Of a stretch of DNA of 37,572 nt, positions 15,342 to 23,191 are shown piece after piece. This stretch comes from Nitrospirae bacterium GWC2_57_13. GTDB taxonomy: Bacteria; Nitrospirota; UBA9217. Each line of letters starts with the position of its first letter. The first letter of the stretch is position 1. The notes beneath the pieces are model-generated. The model saw nothing but the letters and a program-made list of their open reading frames with translations, was not told the DNA's origin and searched no databases. The stretch is from assembly GCA_001805055.1 (NCBI GenBank), contig MHDZ01000037.1, positions 1 to 37,572 of the forward strand. The letters run 5' to 3'. Made by a program: the position numbers and the translations under genes.

Positions 15342-16628
15342 CTATTCCATCCTGCCCATGGCCCTTCTGAGCCGCGCCACTGCCAGCTGATAGTCATGCA
15401 ACGCCTGCACCTGGTCTGTTTCGGCATTGATCGATGCGAGCTGTGCATCGGTCACCTCGATGTACGCTCCGACGCCGGCCTCGTATCTCCCCTGGGCGAT
15501 GTCAAGGTTCTCCCGAGCCTTCTTGAGGGTCGCATCCATCACCTCGATCCGGGCTGTGGCGTTCTCGATCTCGGCATAGGCCTGGTTCACGTCCAGCAGC
15601 ACCGACTGCCGCAGAAGGTCCTGCTGTGCGTCAAAGGCGAGGAGGTTCGCCCGCGCCTCGCTTACGCGCGCCCGGGTCAGTCCTCCTTCGAAGAGGGGCA
15701 GCGTTAGCGTTATGCCGGCGTTCCAGCTGTTGCCGATATCCGCTTTCGGAAAGAACGCGCCGGCCTCGGATGTGCCGCTGTTCCAGTTGTAGGCGCCGCT
15801 TGCCGTGATGAAGGGCAGGTAGCCGGAGCGCTCCGCGCCGACCTGCGCCCGGGCTGCATCTACGTCAGCCCGCGCCTTGAGCATCTCGGGCCGTCTTGCC
15901 AGAGCCTCAGCTTGAGCCTCTTCCAGACCGGGGACTGCAGCGGGAACGGACAGGACATCCTCGATCGCCACGGGCGCGCGGGGGGGGGCTCCCATGGAGT
16001 TGTTCAGGGAGATCATGCGCACCCGCACTGAGTTCTTCGCGTTAATGACATCGAGTCTTGCATTGTTCACCTCCACCTCGGCCCGCGTGACATCGAACCT
16101 CGGCTTGGCGCCTGCGCGAAAAAAGGCCTGGGCTTGGGCAAGATGGCGATTGGCCTGCTGCAGGGTCTGCTCTGCCACAGTAACAAGCCGCTCGGCCTGG
16201 AGTAAGGCATAGTAGGTTTCCTTCACGTTCAGCACCACGTTCTGCCGCACCCGCTCAAAGTCCCATTCCGCGGCCTGCATGCCGGAACGCGCAGCATCGA
16301 GGGCATTGCCGGTGCGGCCGAAATCATAGACCGACTGGCTCAGGGAAAGGGAGGTCGTGGCGCTTTTCGTGGTGTTCTCGCCGAGGGCGTTCGTGGAATG
16401 GCTCTCTGAATATCCCGTTGCTGCCTGGAGCTGGGGAAAATAGCGTGAACGCGCCTGTCCCACGCGGCCTTGCGCCGCGTTCATGGCCCCTTCGGCTGCG
16501 CGGATGCTCGGATGGTTCCGGACCGCCGCATCGATGCAGTCCCGAAGCGTGAGCTTGTCTCCAGCGCCGGCCAGCGCCGGAACATGAAGAAGCCAGACAA
16601 GGCCGATGACGATGGCAAACCTGATCAT
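15342..16628 (-). CDS. TolC-family outer-membrane efflux protein (MacAB operon)
   Basis: The 428-aa product has a signal peptide (MIRFAIVIGLVWLLHVPALA) and two tandem OEP repeats of about 180 residues each with long heptad-rich helices (FERVRQNVVLNVKETYYALL; LLRQSVLLDVNQAYAEIENA), the hallmark of TolC trimers that form the outer-membrane channel and the periplasmic tunnel. It is the first gene of the minus-strand operon, so it probably supplies the exit duct for the MacAB-like pump. ATG at 16628 is preceded by GAGG with 9-nt spacing. A run of nine G (15980-15988, plus strand) falls inside the coding sequence at MGAPPRAPVA. A second TolC gene lies at 27306. Confidence 0.93.
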   Translation of the reverse strand: MIRFAIVIGLVWLLHVPALAGAGDKLTLRDCIDAAVRNHPSIRAAEGAMNAAQGRVGQARSRYFPQLQAATGYSESHSTNALGENTTKSATTSLSLSQSVYDFGRTGNALDAARSGMQAAEWDFERVRQNVVLNVKETYYALLQAERLVTVAEQTLQQANRHLAQAQAFFRAGAKPRFDVTRAEVEVNNARLDVINAKNSVRVRMISLNNSMGAPPRAPVAIEDVLSVPAAVPGLEEAQAEALARRPEMLKARADVDAARAQVGAERSGYLPFITASGAYNWNSGTSEAGAFFPKADIGNSWNAGITLTLPLFEGGLTRARVSEARANLLAFDAQQDLLRQSVLLDVNQAYAEIENATARIEVMDATLKKARENLDIAQGRYEAGVGAYIEVTDAQLASINAETDQVQALHDYQLAVARLRRAMGRME

Positions 16629-16665
16629 GCGGTAAATCCTCGTTCACTGTTCCTGCACAACGTGC

Positions 16666-16694
16666 TTGCAACTTCCCGTATCTTCGGGTATAAC
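16666..16694 (+). promoter_or_regulatory. Sigma70-type promoter abutting the PAP2 gene start
   Basis: TTGCAA (16666-16671), a 17-nt spacer and TATAAC (16689-16694) lie seven bases before ATG 16702. As with the transposase and the small secreted protein, the expected transcription start falls on the start codon. Confidence 0.58.
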
Positions 16695-16701
16695 AGGCTC
16701 C

Positions 16702-17595
16702 ATGCGGAACATCTTCAAGCCCGTTGACGTCATCACCCTGGCCTTCGTGATGCTGCTCATGGCGATAACGGCCCTGTTCTTCGCTGCTCTTCCTCACTGG
16801 CCCTGGCAGATCGCCCGATTCGCCCTGCTCGTGGCGGGGATAACGGCAATCGCGTTCTCAGCAGCTCGGCCAAATGCCTGGAAGCCGGCAACTTACCTGC
16901 ACGCCTTCCTGCCGGTCGTTGTGATCGTCGTGGCCTTCGACAGCCTTGGCGACCTTATCCCCTGGATCTGGCCGCACTACTTCGATGATGAGCTCATCAG
17001 GATCGATCGTGCGATCTTCGGCGTCCATCCCACGGTCTGGATGGAACGTTTTATCCATCCTGTCATGACGAATGTACTCCAGATCGCTTACATCAGCTAC
17101 TATCCCATGTCGATCACACTCGGCATCGTACTTATCATGAAACACCGGACCGCTGCATTCGATGAGGCCGTCTTCGGGATAGTGCTCTGCTTTTATCTGT
17201 CCTATGTCGGGTACCTGCTGGTCCCCGCTGTGGGCCCCCGGTTCACCCTTGCAGACCTGCAGACCACGGGGCTTCAGGCAAGCTCATTCACTCTGGCCAT
17301 CCAGAACACACTGAACGCGCTCGAGCACAACAAAACCGACGCCTTTCCCAGCGGCCACACGGCCGTTGCGCTCATGACGCTCTACTATGCCTGGAAGTTC
17401 CGGGAGAAGCGCTACGCAACGATCCTGGCCCCGACCGTTCTTGCCCTGATCCTCGCAACGGTCTACCTCAGATACCACTATGTCATTGATGTGATCGCAG
17501 GGGTCCTGCTTACGGTACTGACCATCGGGATCGCACCGGCGCTCTACCGGCGGCTCTCTCGAAAGGGCCCTTCAGGTGACAGCGCCGGGGCATGA
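16702..17595 (+). CDS. PAP2-superfamily integral membrane phosphatase/phosphotransferase
   Basis: The 297-aa product has at least six hydrophobic segments and the PAP2 active-site motifs in order: VPAVGPRF near 184-191, FPSGHTAVALM near 219 (catalytic His) and YLRYHYVIDVIAG near 261 with the second His (R-x5-H-x3-D type). Such enzymes act on lipid phosphates at the outer membrane leaflet. The subgroup with this long N-terminal membrane part includes inositolphosphotransferase/AUR1-like enzymes, which move head groups onto ceramide, as well as undecaprenyl or phosphatidate phosphatases. ATG 16702 is chosen because a promoter ends seven bases before it. It is divergent from tolC and convergent with a lipid-kinase-like gene; the sphingolipid trio follows. 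A head-group transferase for ceramide is an attractive guess only. Confidence 0.85.
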   Translation: MRNIFKPVDVITLAFVMLLMAITALFFAALPHWPWQIARFALLVAGITAIAFSAARPNAWKPATYLHAFLPVVVIVVAFDSLGDLIPWIWPHYFDDELIRIDRAIFGVHPTVWMERFIHPVMTNVLQIAYISYYPMSITLGIVLIMKHRTAAFDEAVFGIVLCFYLSYVGYLLVPAVGPRFTLADLQTTGLQASSFTLAIQNTLNALEHNKTDAFPSGHTAVALMTLYYAWKFREKRYATILAPTVLALILATVYLRYHYVIDVIAGVLLTVLTIGIAPALYRRLSRKGPSGDSAGA

Positions 17596-17615
17596 TATCG
17601 AATGCGCGACGCTCC

Positions 17616-17634
17616 GCCCCGCATTCAGCGGGGC
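17616..17634. terminator. Hairpin between two convergent genes (GCCCCGC-attca-GCGGGGC)
   Basis: A perfect 7-bp GC stem with loop ATTCA stands in the 46-nt gap between the PAP2 stop and the lipid-kinase stop. No U-tract follows on either side, so termination may be weak, but the location suits a bidirectional terminator. Confidence 0.5.
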
Positions 17635-17641
17635 AGCAGGA

Positions 17642-18226
17642 TCACGCTGCAAGTCTGAGCAGCAGTTCCATCACCCCGCCTGATACAACAGGAATGACGA
17701 GGTTGTCGTTCACCGGGATCGGAAGCAGTTCTACCACCGCCGCAACCAGCGCGCCGGTCAGCATAATCCAGGGCGCAAGGCCGATCCCGAACAGATGCAG
17801 CAAAAACCCCGCTGTTGTCGCCGCAACGATGAACGCTGCGGTGCCTTCCAGGCTTTTCCCCCAGATCTTTGTCCTGCCGAACCGCTGTCCGATGATCGCC
17901 GCAGCCACGTCGCCAAAGGCGAGAAAGCAGACGCCTGCAGCGGCGACCTCAGGCGAAAAGAGGAAAAAGGACAGGCCGATCCCCAGAAGATAGGGCGGCG
18001 TGCCTGTCAGCCTCTTGCCCTCCCGTTCGCGGATGATGCTCCCGAACCGCTCGAACACGAACCGGTTCATCGCCGGCACTTTCAGCCGCACAATGTCCAG
18101 GACCAGCACGACGGCAAACAAAACGCCGTAGAACAGAAGCGCCGGCTCCCTGCCGAGGATGAAATAGACGGACAGCAGCGCTGCGCCGCCGATGGAATGG
18201 TATATTTTTCTGCCCTGTGGGTCCAT
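17642..18226 (-). CDS. Dolichol/phytol/diacylglycerol-type (SEC59/DGK1/VTE5) lipid kinase
   Basis: The 194-aa membrane protein begins with RKIYHSIGG and ends with PIPVNDNLVIPVVSGGVMELLL, and contains the motif FGDVAAAIIGQRFGRTKIWGKSLEGT (residues about 103-128), all conserved in the CTP-dependent polyprenol/DAG kinase family. About six membrane helices are predicted. Members transfer phosphate from CTP to a hydrophobic alcohol. In yeast, Dgk1 acts on diacylglycerol, and others act on dolichol or phytol. The substrate cannot be told from sequence; the neighbouring acyltransferase, SPT and reductase genes make a ceramide or long-chain base kinase conceivable. It ends 46 nt from the PAP2 gene and starts about 110 nt from the acyltransferase gene, across a GGGACAGTCCCC hairpin. 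Confidence 0.85.
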   Translation of the reverse strand: MDPQGRKIYHSIGGAALLSVYFILGREPALLFYGVLFAVVLVLDIVRLKVPAMNRFVFERFGSIIREREGKRLTGTPPYLLGIGLSFFLFSPEVAAAGVCFLAFGDVAAAIIGQRFGRTKIWGKSLEGTAAFIVAATTAGFLLHLFGIGLAPWIMLTGALVAAVVELLPIPVNDNLVIPVVSGGVMELLLRLAA

Positions 18227-18249
18227 ACATGAGATCCCTGCCTGATACA

Positions 18250-18284
18250 GGGACAGTCCCCTTTGATTCCAGGGGGACTGTCCC
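18250..18284. repeat. REP-like hairpin GGGACAGTCCCC ... GGGGACTGTCCC
   Basis: Twelve perfectly complementary bases (18250-18261 and 18273-18284) flank an 11-nt loop between the lipid-kinase and acyltransferase genes. GGGGACxGTCCC hairpins are the sort of short palindrome that REP-associated transposases mobilise; one such transposase is at 1-241. The right flank also shows GGGGACGTT-like sequence, but no copy identical to this hairpin was noticed elsewhere in the window. Confidence 0.8.
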
Positions 18285-18337
18285 AGTCTTCGGGGGCGCC
18301 TTTGCGAGAATAATATTTTTTCCGTTTTATTCGGCGA

Positions 18338-19453
18338 TCACAATATCCGCTCAAAGATCCGGTATTTCTTATACAGTTTCCCGCCCATGAGCTCGCAGCC
18401 CTTCTGCATCAGCACATTGTCCTCAAGGACCCAGGACATCTCGGCGCGTTCGTATCCTCTCTTCATCGCCGCCTTAAATGACGCGAGATAGAGCATGGCC
18501 TCGATCCCTTTTCTGCGATATTCTTCCTTCACGCCCAGGGTGAGAACGCGGATATCCTTTATCTTGCGGGAATGCCACAGGAACTTGAGAATTTCCACGG
18601 GCCCCAGTTTTCCGTTCAGCTTGCTCAATACATGATTGAAGTCCGGCACGGCCATGAAGAAGGCCACGGGGTCGCCGTTGACCTCGGCCATGATCAGCAG
18701 ATCGGCCACGAGCAGGGATTTGAGCCGGTCCGCCAGGGAATCGATTTCCTCTTCCGTCATGGGCACGAACCCCCAGTTGTGGACCCAGGCGGAATTATAG
18801 ATATCCTTGACCGCCGACAGTTCCTTCTGGAACTTTCTCATGTTCGCTGGCCGCACAACAAGACCCGGGATCCTTTTCCGCAGGGAGGCGGCCAGTTTTT
18901 CGAGCCGGTCAGCTGACGGCACATCCTTGATGACCGAGATATAGGCATACAGATCCTTGACCTTGGCCAGGCCGCAGTGTTCCATGTAATCGAGATAGTA
19001 GGGAGGAGTATAGGGCATCATGATCATGGGAGGACTGTCGAATCCTTCGAAGAGAAAACCGCATTCATCGTTCACCGAGGGGTTCATGGGGCCCCGCATC
19101 ACCTCAATGGCGCGTTCCTTCAACCAGCCCGAGGCAGCGTTCAGCAGCCCTTCCGCCGCAGCAATTTGCACGGGAAGGCATTCGAAAAACCCGAAAAAAC
19201 CAACCTGCTCATTGTGGATATTGATATGATTGCGGTCGATGATAGCAGCGATTCTTCCGACCACGGCGCCGTTCTCTCGGGCAAGAAAATAGGCTGACTC
19301 GGCGTGCTTGAAGAAGGGATTCTTGTCGCCGAGCATGAACTCCATCTCCTTCAGGAGCGGCGGCACCCAGTGCGGATTCCCCTCGTAGACCTTCCAGGGG
19401 AAGCGGATGAACTGGCCCATGTCTTGCTTGTCTGAAACAAGATCGATCTGCAC
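18338..19453 (-). CDS. YghO-like GNAT acyltransferase, candidate bacterial ceramide synthase (bCerS)
   Basis: The 371-aa product (from GTG 19453, GAGG 5 nt upstream; an in-frame start at 19549 would add an unconserved N-terminus) is a GNAT-fold protein of the YghO group. Characteristic segments are FIRFPWKVYEGNPHWVPPL, NPFFKHAESAYFLARENGAVVGRIAAI and GFFGFFECLPVQIAAAEGLL, then RGPMNPSVNDECGFLFEGFD and YTPPYYLDYMEHCG. The bacterial ceramide synthase of Caulobacter is a GNAT acyltransferase of this kind, which N-acylates long-chain bases. The next two genes encode SPT-like and CerR-like enzymes in the same direction, so N-acylation of 3-ketosphinganine or sphinganine is a reasoned role; an acetyltransferase of unrelated substrate is the alternative. 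An ACP or acyl-CoA ligase is not encoded nearby. Confidence 0.82.
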   Translation of the reverse strand: MQIDLVSDKQDMGQFIRFPWKVYEGNPHWVPPLLKEMEFMLGDKNPFFKHAESAYFLARENGAVVGRIAAIIDRNHINIHNEQVGFFGFFECLPVQIAAAEGLLNAASGWLKERAIEVMRGPMNPSVNDECGFLFEGFDSPPMIMMPYTPPYYLDYMEHCGLAKVKDLYAYISVIKDVPSADRLEKLAASLRKRIPGLVVRPANMRKFQKELSAVKDIYNSAWVHNWGFVPMTEEEIDSLADRLKSLLVADLLIMAEVNGDPVAFFMAVPDFNHVLSKLNGKLGPVEILKFLWHSRKIKDIRVLTLGVKEEYRRKGIEAMLYLASFKAAMKRGYERAEMSWVLEDNVLMQKGCELMGGKLYKKYRIFERIL

Positions 19454-19543
19454 GAACACCTCGCATCGATGATAGAGCTCCTGCCGAGGACAAGCTGGAA
19501 ACAAAGCAGTTACTAAGACATGCGGTAGTAATGCCACATAGTT

Positions 19544-19616
19544 CGTCATTCCCGCGAAAGCGGGAATCCAGAAACAATGTCAAAACTCTGGATTCCGGGT
19601 CAAGCCAGGAATGACG
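19544..19616. repeat. Dispersed inverted repeat (GTCATTCC... type)
   Basis: Arm 1 (19544-19571) starts CGTCATTCCCGCG, contains a small hairpin TTCCCGC-gaaa-GCGGGAA and ends in ATCCAG. Arm 2 (19588-19616) starts CTGGATTCC and ends GGAATGACG. The two are inverted copies with some drift in the middle. This type of repeat is widespread in environmental bacterial genomes, between genes. Confidence 0.85.
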
Positions 19617-19730
19617 GATTATTTTCTATGAGGCTCTACTAATGACCATCTTAGTAAACCACTGGCGGCTCTGCCGCACACGGATAAAACCATATACGAA
19701 ACGAACATTCAAACCTGTGTTCATCCGTGA

Positions 19731-19747
19731 GTCCCGTTCTGCGGGAC
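19731..19747. repeat. GTCCCG-ttctg-CGGGAC hairpin downstream of the SPT gene
   Basis: A 6-bp perfect stem lies 49 nt past the SPT-like stop codon. It may act as a weak terminator. No gene is seen from 19550 to 19795 apart from this and the dispersed repeat above. Confidence 0.45.
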
Positions 19748-19795
19748 CCGTGGTTTCATAAATTATATTATAGAATTTAAGATTCAGCGCCTGCC

Positions 19796-20974
19796 TTAGA
19801 TAACTCCCAGCTTCTTCCCCGCCTTTTCCAGGATCACCAGCACCCGGTCGAGCATCTCATCGGAGTGCGTGGCCATGTAGCTGGTACGGATGAGACAGCG
19901 TCCGGCCTGCGTGCCCGGCGGGACCACGGGATTCACGAACACACCTTCCTCGCTCAGGATCTTCCACATCATGAAGGCCCGGTCCTGCTCGCCCATGAGC
20001 AGCGGAATGATCGGCGTCTCGGAGTTCCCGGTGTCGTATCCCATCTCCTTGAAAGCCTTCATCATCTTATGCGTGTTCTTCCAGAGGCGTGCAAGCCGGT
20101 CGGGTTCACTGTCAATGACCTCGAGCGCCGCAATGACCGACGCCACCGATGCCGGCGGCGGACTTGCCGAGAAGATAAGCGGCCGCGATGTATGCTTCAT
20201 GTAATGGATAATGTCCTCATCGGCCACGACGAACCCGCCGATGGATGCCAGGGACTTGCTGTAGGTCCCCATGATCACATCCACTTCCTTTTCGAGGCCG
20301 AAATGCTCAGCAGTACCGCGCCCTGTTTTACCCAACACCCCGACGCCGTGAGCATCGTCCACCATCAGCCGGGCGCCGTACTTCTTGCAGAGCGTCACGA
20401 TGTCCGGCAGCGGCGCAATGTCCCCTTCCATGCTGTATACGCCGTCAACGACGACGAGCTTGCCCCTGTTGCCGTTCTCTTTCAGAACGTACTCCAGGCT
20501 CGTCATGTCGTTGTGCTTGAACTTCTTGAGCTCGGCATAAGAGAGCCTGCAGGCGTCGAAAATGCTGGCATGGTCCAGCTTGTCGACGAAGATAACATCG
20601 TCCTTGCCTGCCAGGGAGGAGATGATGCCGAGATTCGTCTGGTAACCGGTGGAAAAGGTGAGCGCCCCTTCCTTGCGGAAAAAAGCTGCGAGCTTTTCCT
20701 CGAGCTTCACATGGATGTCCAGGGTGCCGTTCAGGAACCGTGAACCCGCGCATCCGCTGCCGTATTTCTTGACCGCCGCGACGGCTGCATCCTTGACCTT
20801 CGGATGGCTTGTGAGACCGAGATAATTATTCGACCCGAGCATGATCATCTTCTTTCCTTCGACGATCACCTCCGGATTCTGCTCCGACTCCACAACGCGG
20901 AAATAGGGATAGAATCCCGCTGCCATAATTTCCTTTACAGCGGTGTACTTCCTGCACTTCTCAAAAAGATCCAA
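19796..20974 (-). CDS. spt: Serine palmitoyltransferase-like alpha-oxoamine synthase
   Basis: The 392-aa protein is a fold-type I PLP enzyme of the alpha-oxoamine synthase family. Visible landmarks are NNYLGL at 49-54, the His stacking on PLP in DHASIFDACR (H135), VDDAHGVGVLG at 195-205, and the Schiff-base lysine in GTYSKSLASIGG (K240). Its FSTGYQTNLGIISSLAG and MMWKILSEEGVFVNPVVPP stretches match bacterial SPT (Sphingomonas, Caulobacter) more closely than 8-amino-7-oxononanoate synthase or KBL. SPT condenses serine with a long acyl thioester to 3-ketosphinganine. The next gene downstream encodes a GNAT candidate ceramide synthase and the one upstream a CerR-like reductase, all on the minus strand. 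ATG 20974 is kept; no better start is seen. Confidence 0.85.
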   Translation of the reverse strand: MDLFEKCRKYTAVKEIMAAGFYPYFRVVESEQNPEVIVEGKKMIMLGSNNYLGLTSHPKVKDAAVAAVKKYGSGCAGSRFLNGTLDIHVKLEEKLAAFFRKEGALTFSTGYQTNLGIISSLAGKDDVIFVDKLDHASIFDACRLSYAELKKFKHNDMTSLEYVLKENGNRGKLVVVDGVYSMEGDIAPLPDIVTLCKKYGARLMVDDAHGVGVLGKTGRGTAEHFGLEKEVDVIMGTYSKSLASIGGFVVADEDIIHYMKHTSRPLIFSASPPPASVASVIAALEVIDSEPDRLARLWKNTHKMMKAFKEMGYDTGNSETPIIPLLMGEQDRAFMMWKILSEEGVFVNPVVPPGTQAGRCLIRTSYMATHSDEMLDRVLVILEKAGKKLGVI

Positions 20975-21059
20975 CGCTTCTACCTCCGACTCGAAAGATG
21001 TATTTCACTGATTCACCTTCATACCTTCCCATCTTCCCAACTTCACATCTTCTGCACTA

Positions 21060-22067
21060 TCATATCCAGCCCTGCTCGCGGTACCATTTCCAGGTACGCG
21101 CAAACCCCTGTTCCAGGGGTATAGCTGACTGGAATCCCAATTCTCGTCCGATCTTTCCAACATCGCCGATCCAGTGCTTCTGACGCGCCTCACGCACTTT
21201 CTGCCGGTTCGTAAGCGCGGGCCTTCCGGTAAGCAGCCCGCCTGCCTCGGACAGAAGACCCATGAGATAAGCCGCGAAATATGGGATCGTCACTGTTCGT
21301 GCTTTTACCCCGCCTGTCCGGAGCAGCACGTCCCGGAACGCTGACCACGAATAGGGCCTGTCCTCGGAAACGAAGTAGATGCTGCCCGAAAGGACGTCCT
21401 TTTCCACGGCGAGGACCAGCGCATCGGCCAGGTCTTCCACATAACAGGGCGCGAGATAGCGCTCGCCGCCGCTAATCTTCACGAACAATCCCTTTGCAGC
21501 CCAGCGGAATAGTTCGAACATGTCCCTGTCCCGGGGGCCGTATACCGCCGAAGGCCGCAGGATGACCAGGGGAAACCGGGCGCGATAGCGGATCGCTTCC
21601 TGCTCGGCGAAAAGCTTGCTCTTTCCGTAGTCCGATACGGGCCTCGGCGTGTCGGTGTCCTTCACCGGCTCGCCATCAAGACTCGGTCCGGCAGCAGCAA
21701 GGCTCGAGACGAGTACAAATTTTTTTACGACGTTGCCGGCGTTCGCGCAGGCGTCGAGAAGGTTTCGCGTGCCGAGATGATTAACTTCATAGTATTCACG
21801 CGCCCAACGCGCCTTGGTCAATCCCGCGGCGTGGATCACCGCCGACACGCCGTCCAGGGCCGGAGGGATCGTACCGGGAAGCGTGCAGTCTCCCTCTATG
21901 ATCCTCACGTTCGATCCTGTGAGCCATCGCAGCCGGGCCGGGTCCCTGACAAGACAGGTGACGTCCCATCCCCTCATGAGGAGCCGCTCCACGGTATGGC
22001 TGCCGACCAGACCAGTGGCTCCGGTCACCAGGACCCGAGGGGAAGTTGCTGTCATGCCCGCCCGCAC
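21060..22067 (-). CDS. NAD(P)-dependent extended SDR, candidate 3-ketosphinganine or ceramide reductase (CerR-like)
   Basis: The 335-aa product is an extended short-chain dehydrogenase: Rossmann motif TGATGLVGSH (15-24), NHLGTRNLLDACA, active-site SSLAAAG and Y147-x3-K151 (DYGKSK), and a C-terminal substrate domain ending in WYREQGWI. The reductase that lowers the ketone of 3-ketosphinganine or 3-ketoceramide in Caulobacter (CerR) is an NAD-dependent epimerase-like protein of this class. It sits 85 nt upstream of the SPT-like gene on the same strand, separated only by a small repeat-rich gap, so co-transcription is likely. The first codon is GTG at 22067; ATG at 22055 is an alternative and neither has a convincing ribosome site. 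Other hydroxysteroid- or UDP-sugar-type activities are less likely in this context. Confidence 0.82.
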   Translation of the reverse strand: MRAGMTATSPRVLVTGATGLVGSHTVERLLMRGWDVTCLVRDPARLRWLTGSNVRIIEGDCTLPGTIPPALDGVSAVIHAAGLTKARWAREYYEVNHLGTRNLLDACANAGNVVKKFVLVSSLAAAGPSLDGEPVKDTDTPRPVSDYGKSKLFAEQEAIRYRARFPLVILRPSAVYGPRDRDMFELFRWAAKGLFVKISGGERYLAPCYVEDLADALVLAVEKDVLSGSIYFVSEDRPYSWSAFRDVLLRTGGVKARTVTIPYFAAYLMGLLSEAGGLLTGRPALTNRQKVREARQKHWIGDVGKIGRELGFQSAIPLEQGFARTWKWYREQGWI

Positions 22068-22147
22068 CTGAAGCCAAAATTATTGGGTAGTGTATCCAAA
22101 GTACTCGCCTTCTGTCAAGGAATATACTTCTCGTTCGTGGTGCTTTT

Positions 22148-23104
22148 TCAACGGTGGTTCTCGACGTCTGAGGGCAGCGGGCAGGAGGGACTCATGTCGC
22201 ACCGCTCGCATTCGAGCTGGATGGTGCTGTGCAGAACCTTGAACTTGTCTAAAAGAATGGACCGGATCTTGTCCAGGATGTCCCTGCTTCCGCTCACCAA
22301 CTGATCGTCGATCACTACATGGGCGCTCAAAGCATAGACCCCTGACGTGATGGTCCAGAGATGCACGTGATAGGCTTCGCGCACGCCTTCGATCTTCTCG
22401 ATCTCTGCGCTAACCGAAGCGATATTGATATGGGCAGGAGCGGATTCAAGGAGAATATGGACCGATTCCATCACGAGCGCTCCTGCGCTGATAATGATGG
22501 CAACGGCTATGAGGATGCTCAGAAGCGGATCAATGAGATACCATCCCGTGTAGATGATGACAATGCCGCCGATGATGACCCCCACCGAGGACAGGGCATC
22601 ACCGACGATGTGCAGGAAGGCGCCCCGGATGTTCAGGTTCGTCTTGCGGTGCTTCAGCAGGAAGAACCCGCCGACAAGGTTCACAAGGAGGCCCAAAACT
22701 GCGACGGCGAACATGAGCCCCCCTTCAACTGACTGAGGCGCAAGGATGCGCTGGTAGGCATGATAGATGATGAAGAGCGATACGATGAGCAGGACGGTCC
22801 CGTTCACAAGGGCGGCAAGGATCTCGAGGCGGTAAAAGCCGAAGGTCTTTTTTTCCGTGGCCGGCATGACCGCAAAGGTCATGGCGAAGAAGGAGAGGGC
22901 AAGAGCAAGGCTGTCGGTAAGCATGTGCCCGGCGTCGGACAGAAGAGCGAGACTGTTCGAAAGCAGTCCGCCGACCACCTCGGCCACCATCATGACCACG
23001 GTGATCGAGAGGGCGATCAGCAGGCCGCGCTTGCCGCCTTCCGCGTTTTCCCGGTAAACGTGGCCATGGCCGTGATGATCATCATGGGTGTGGGAATGGG
23101 ACAT
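22148..23104 (-). CDS. Cation diffusion facilitator (CzcD/ZitB-type) metal exporter
   Basis: The 318-aa product has six membrane helices, a His-rich N-terminus (MSHSHTHDDHHGHGH) and a C-terminal metal-binding domain. The intramembrane site is visible as SLALLSDAGHMLTDSLAL (D57, H60, D64) and LHIVGDALSSVGVI on helix 5. The His-rich head and H/D set point to zinc/cobalt/cadmium. CDF proteins export divalent metal in exchange for protons across the inner membrane. ATG at 23104 is preferred because it starts the conserved MSHSH head; the AGGAGG upstream has rather long spacing (14 nt). The last residues include CERCDMSPSCPLP, which could add a metal site. It follows mqnA in the same direction, with an 87-nt gap. 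Confidence 0.92.
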   Translation of the reverse strand: MSHSHTHDDHHGHGHVYRENAEGGKRGLLIALSITVVMMVAEVVGGLLSNSLALLSDAGHMLTDSLALALSFFAMTFAVMPATEKKTFGFYRLEILAALVNGTVLLIVSLFIIYHAYQRILAPQSVEGGLMFAVAVLGLLVNLVGGFFLLKHRKTNLNIRGAFLHIVGDALSSVGVIIGGIVIIYTGWYLIDPLLSILIAVAIIISAGALVMESVHILLESAPAHINIASVSAEIEKIEGVREAYHVHLWTITSGVYALSAHVVIDDQLVSGSRDILDKIRSILLDKFKVLHSTIQLECERCDMSPSCPLPSDVENHR

Positions 23105-23191
23105 AATATCGTACCAGTTCCTCCTCGGGGATGTACCGCTCAGGCCATCAAGCGTAGGGGCGGGCATGCCCGCCCATTGGGCTGGTCCATA

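Noticed and set aside
19209-19583. Minus-strand ORF overlapping the acyltransferase and the dispersed repeat
   Set aside because: In the wrong frame to the conserved GNAT protein and part of it is repeat.
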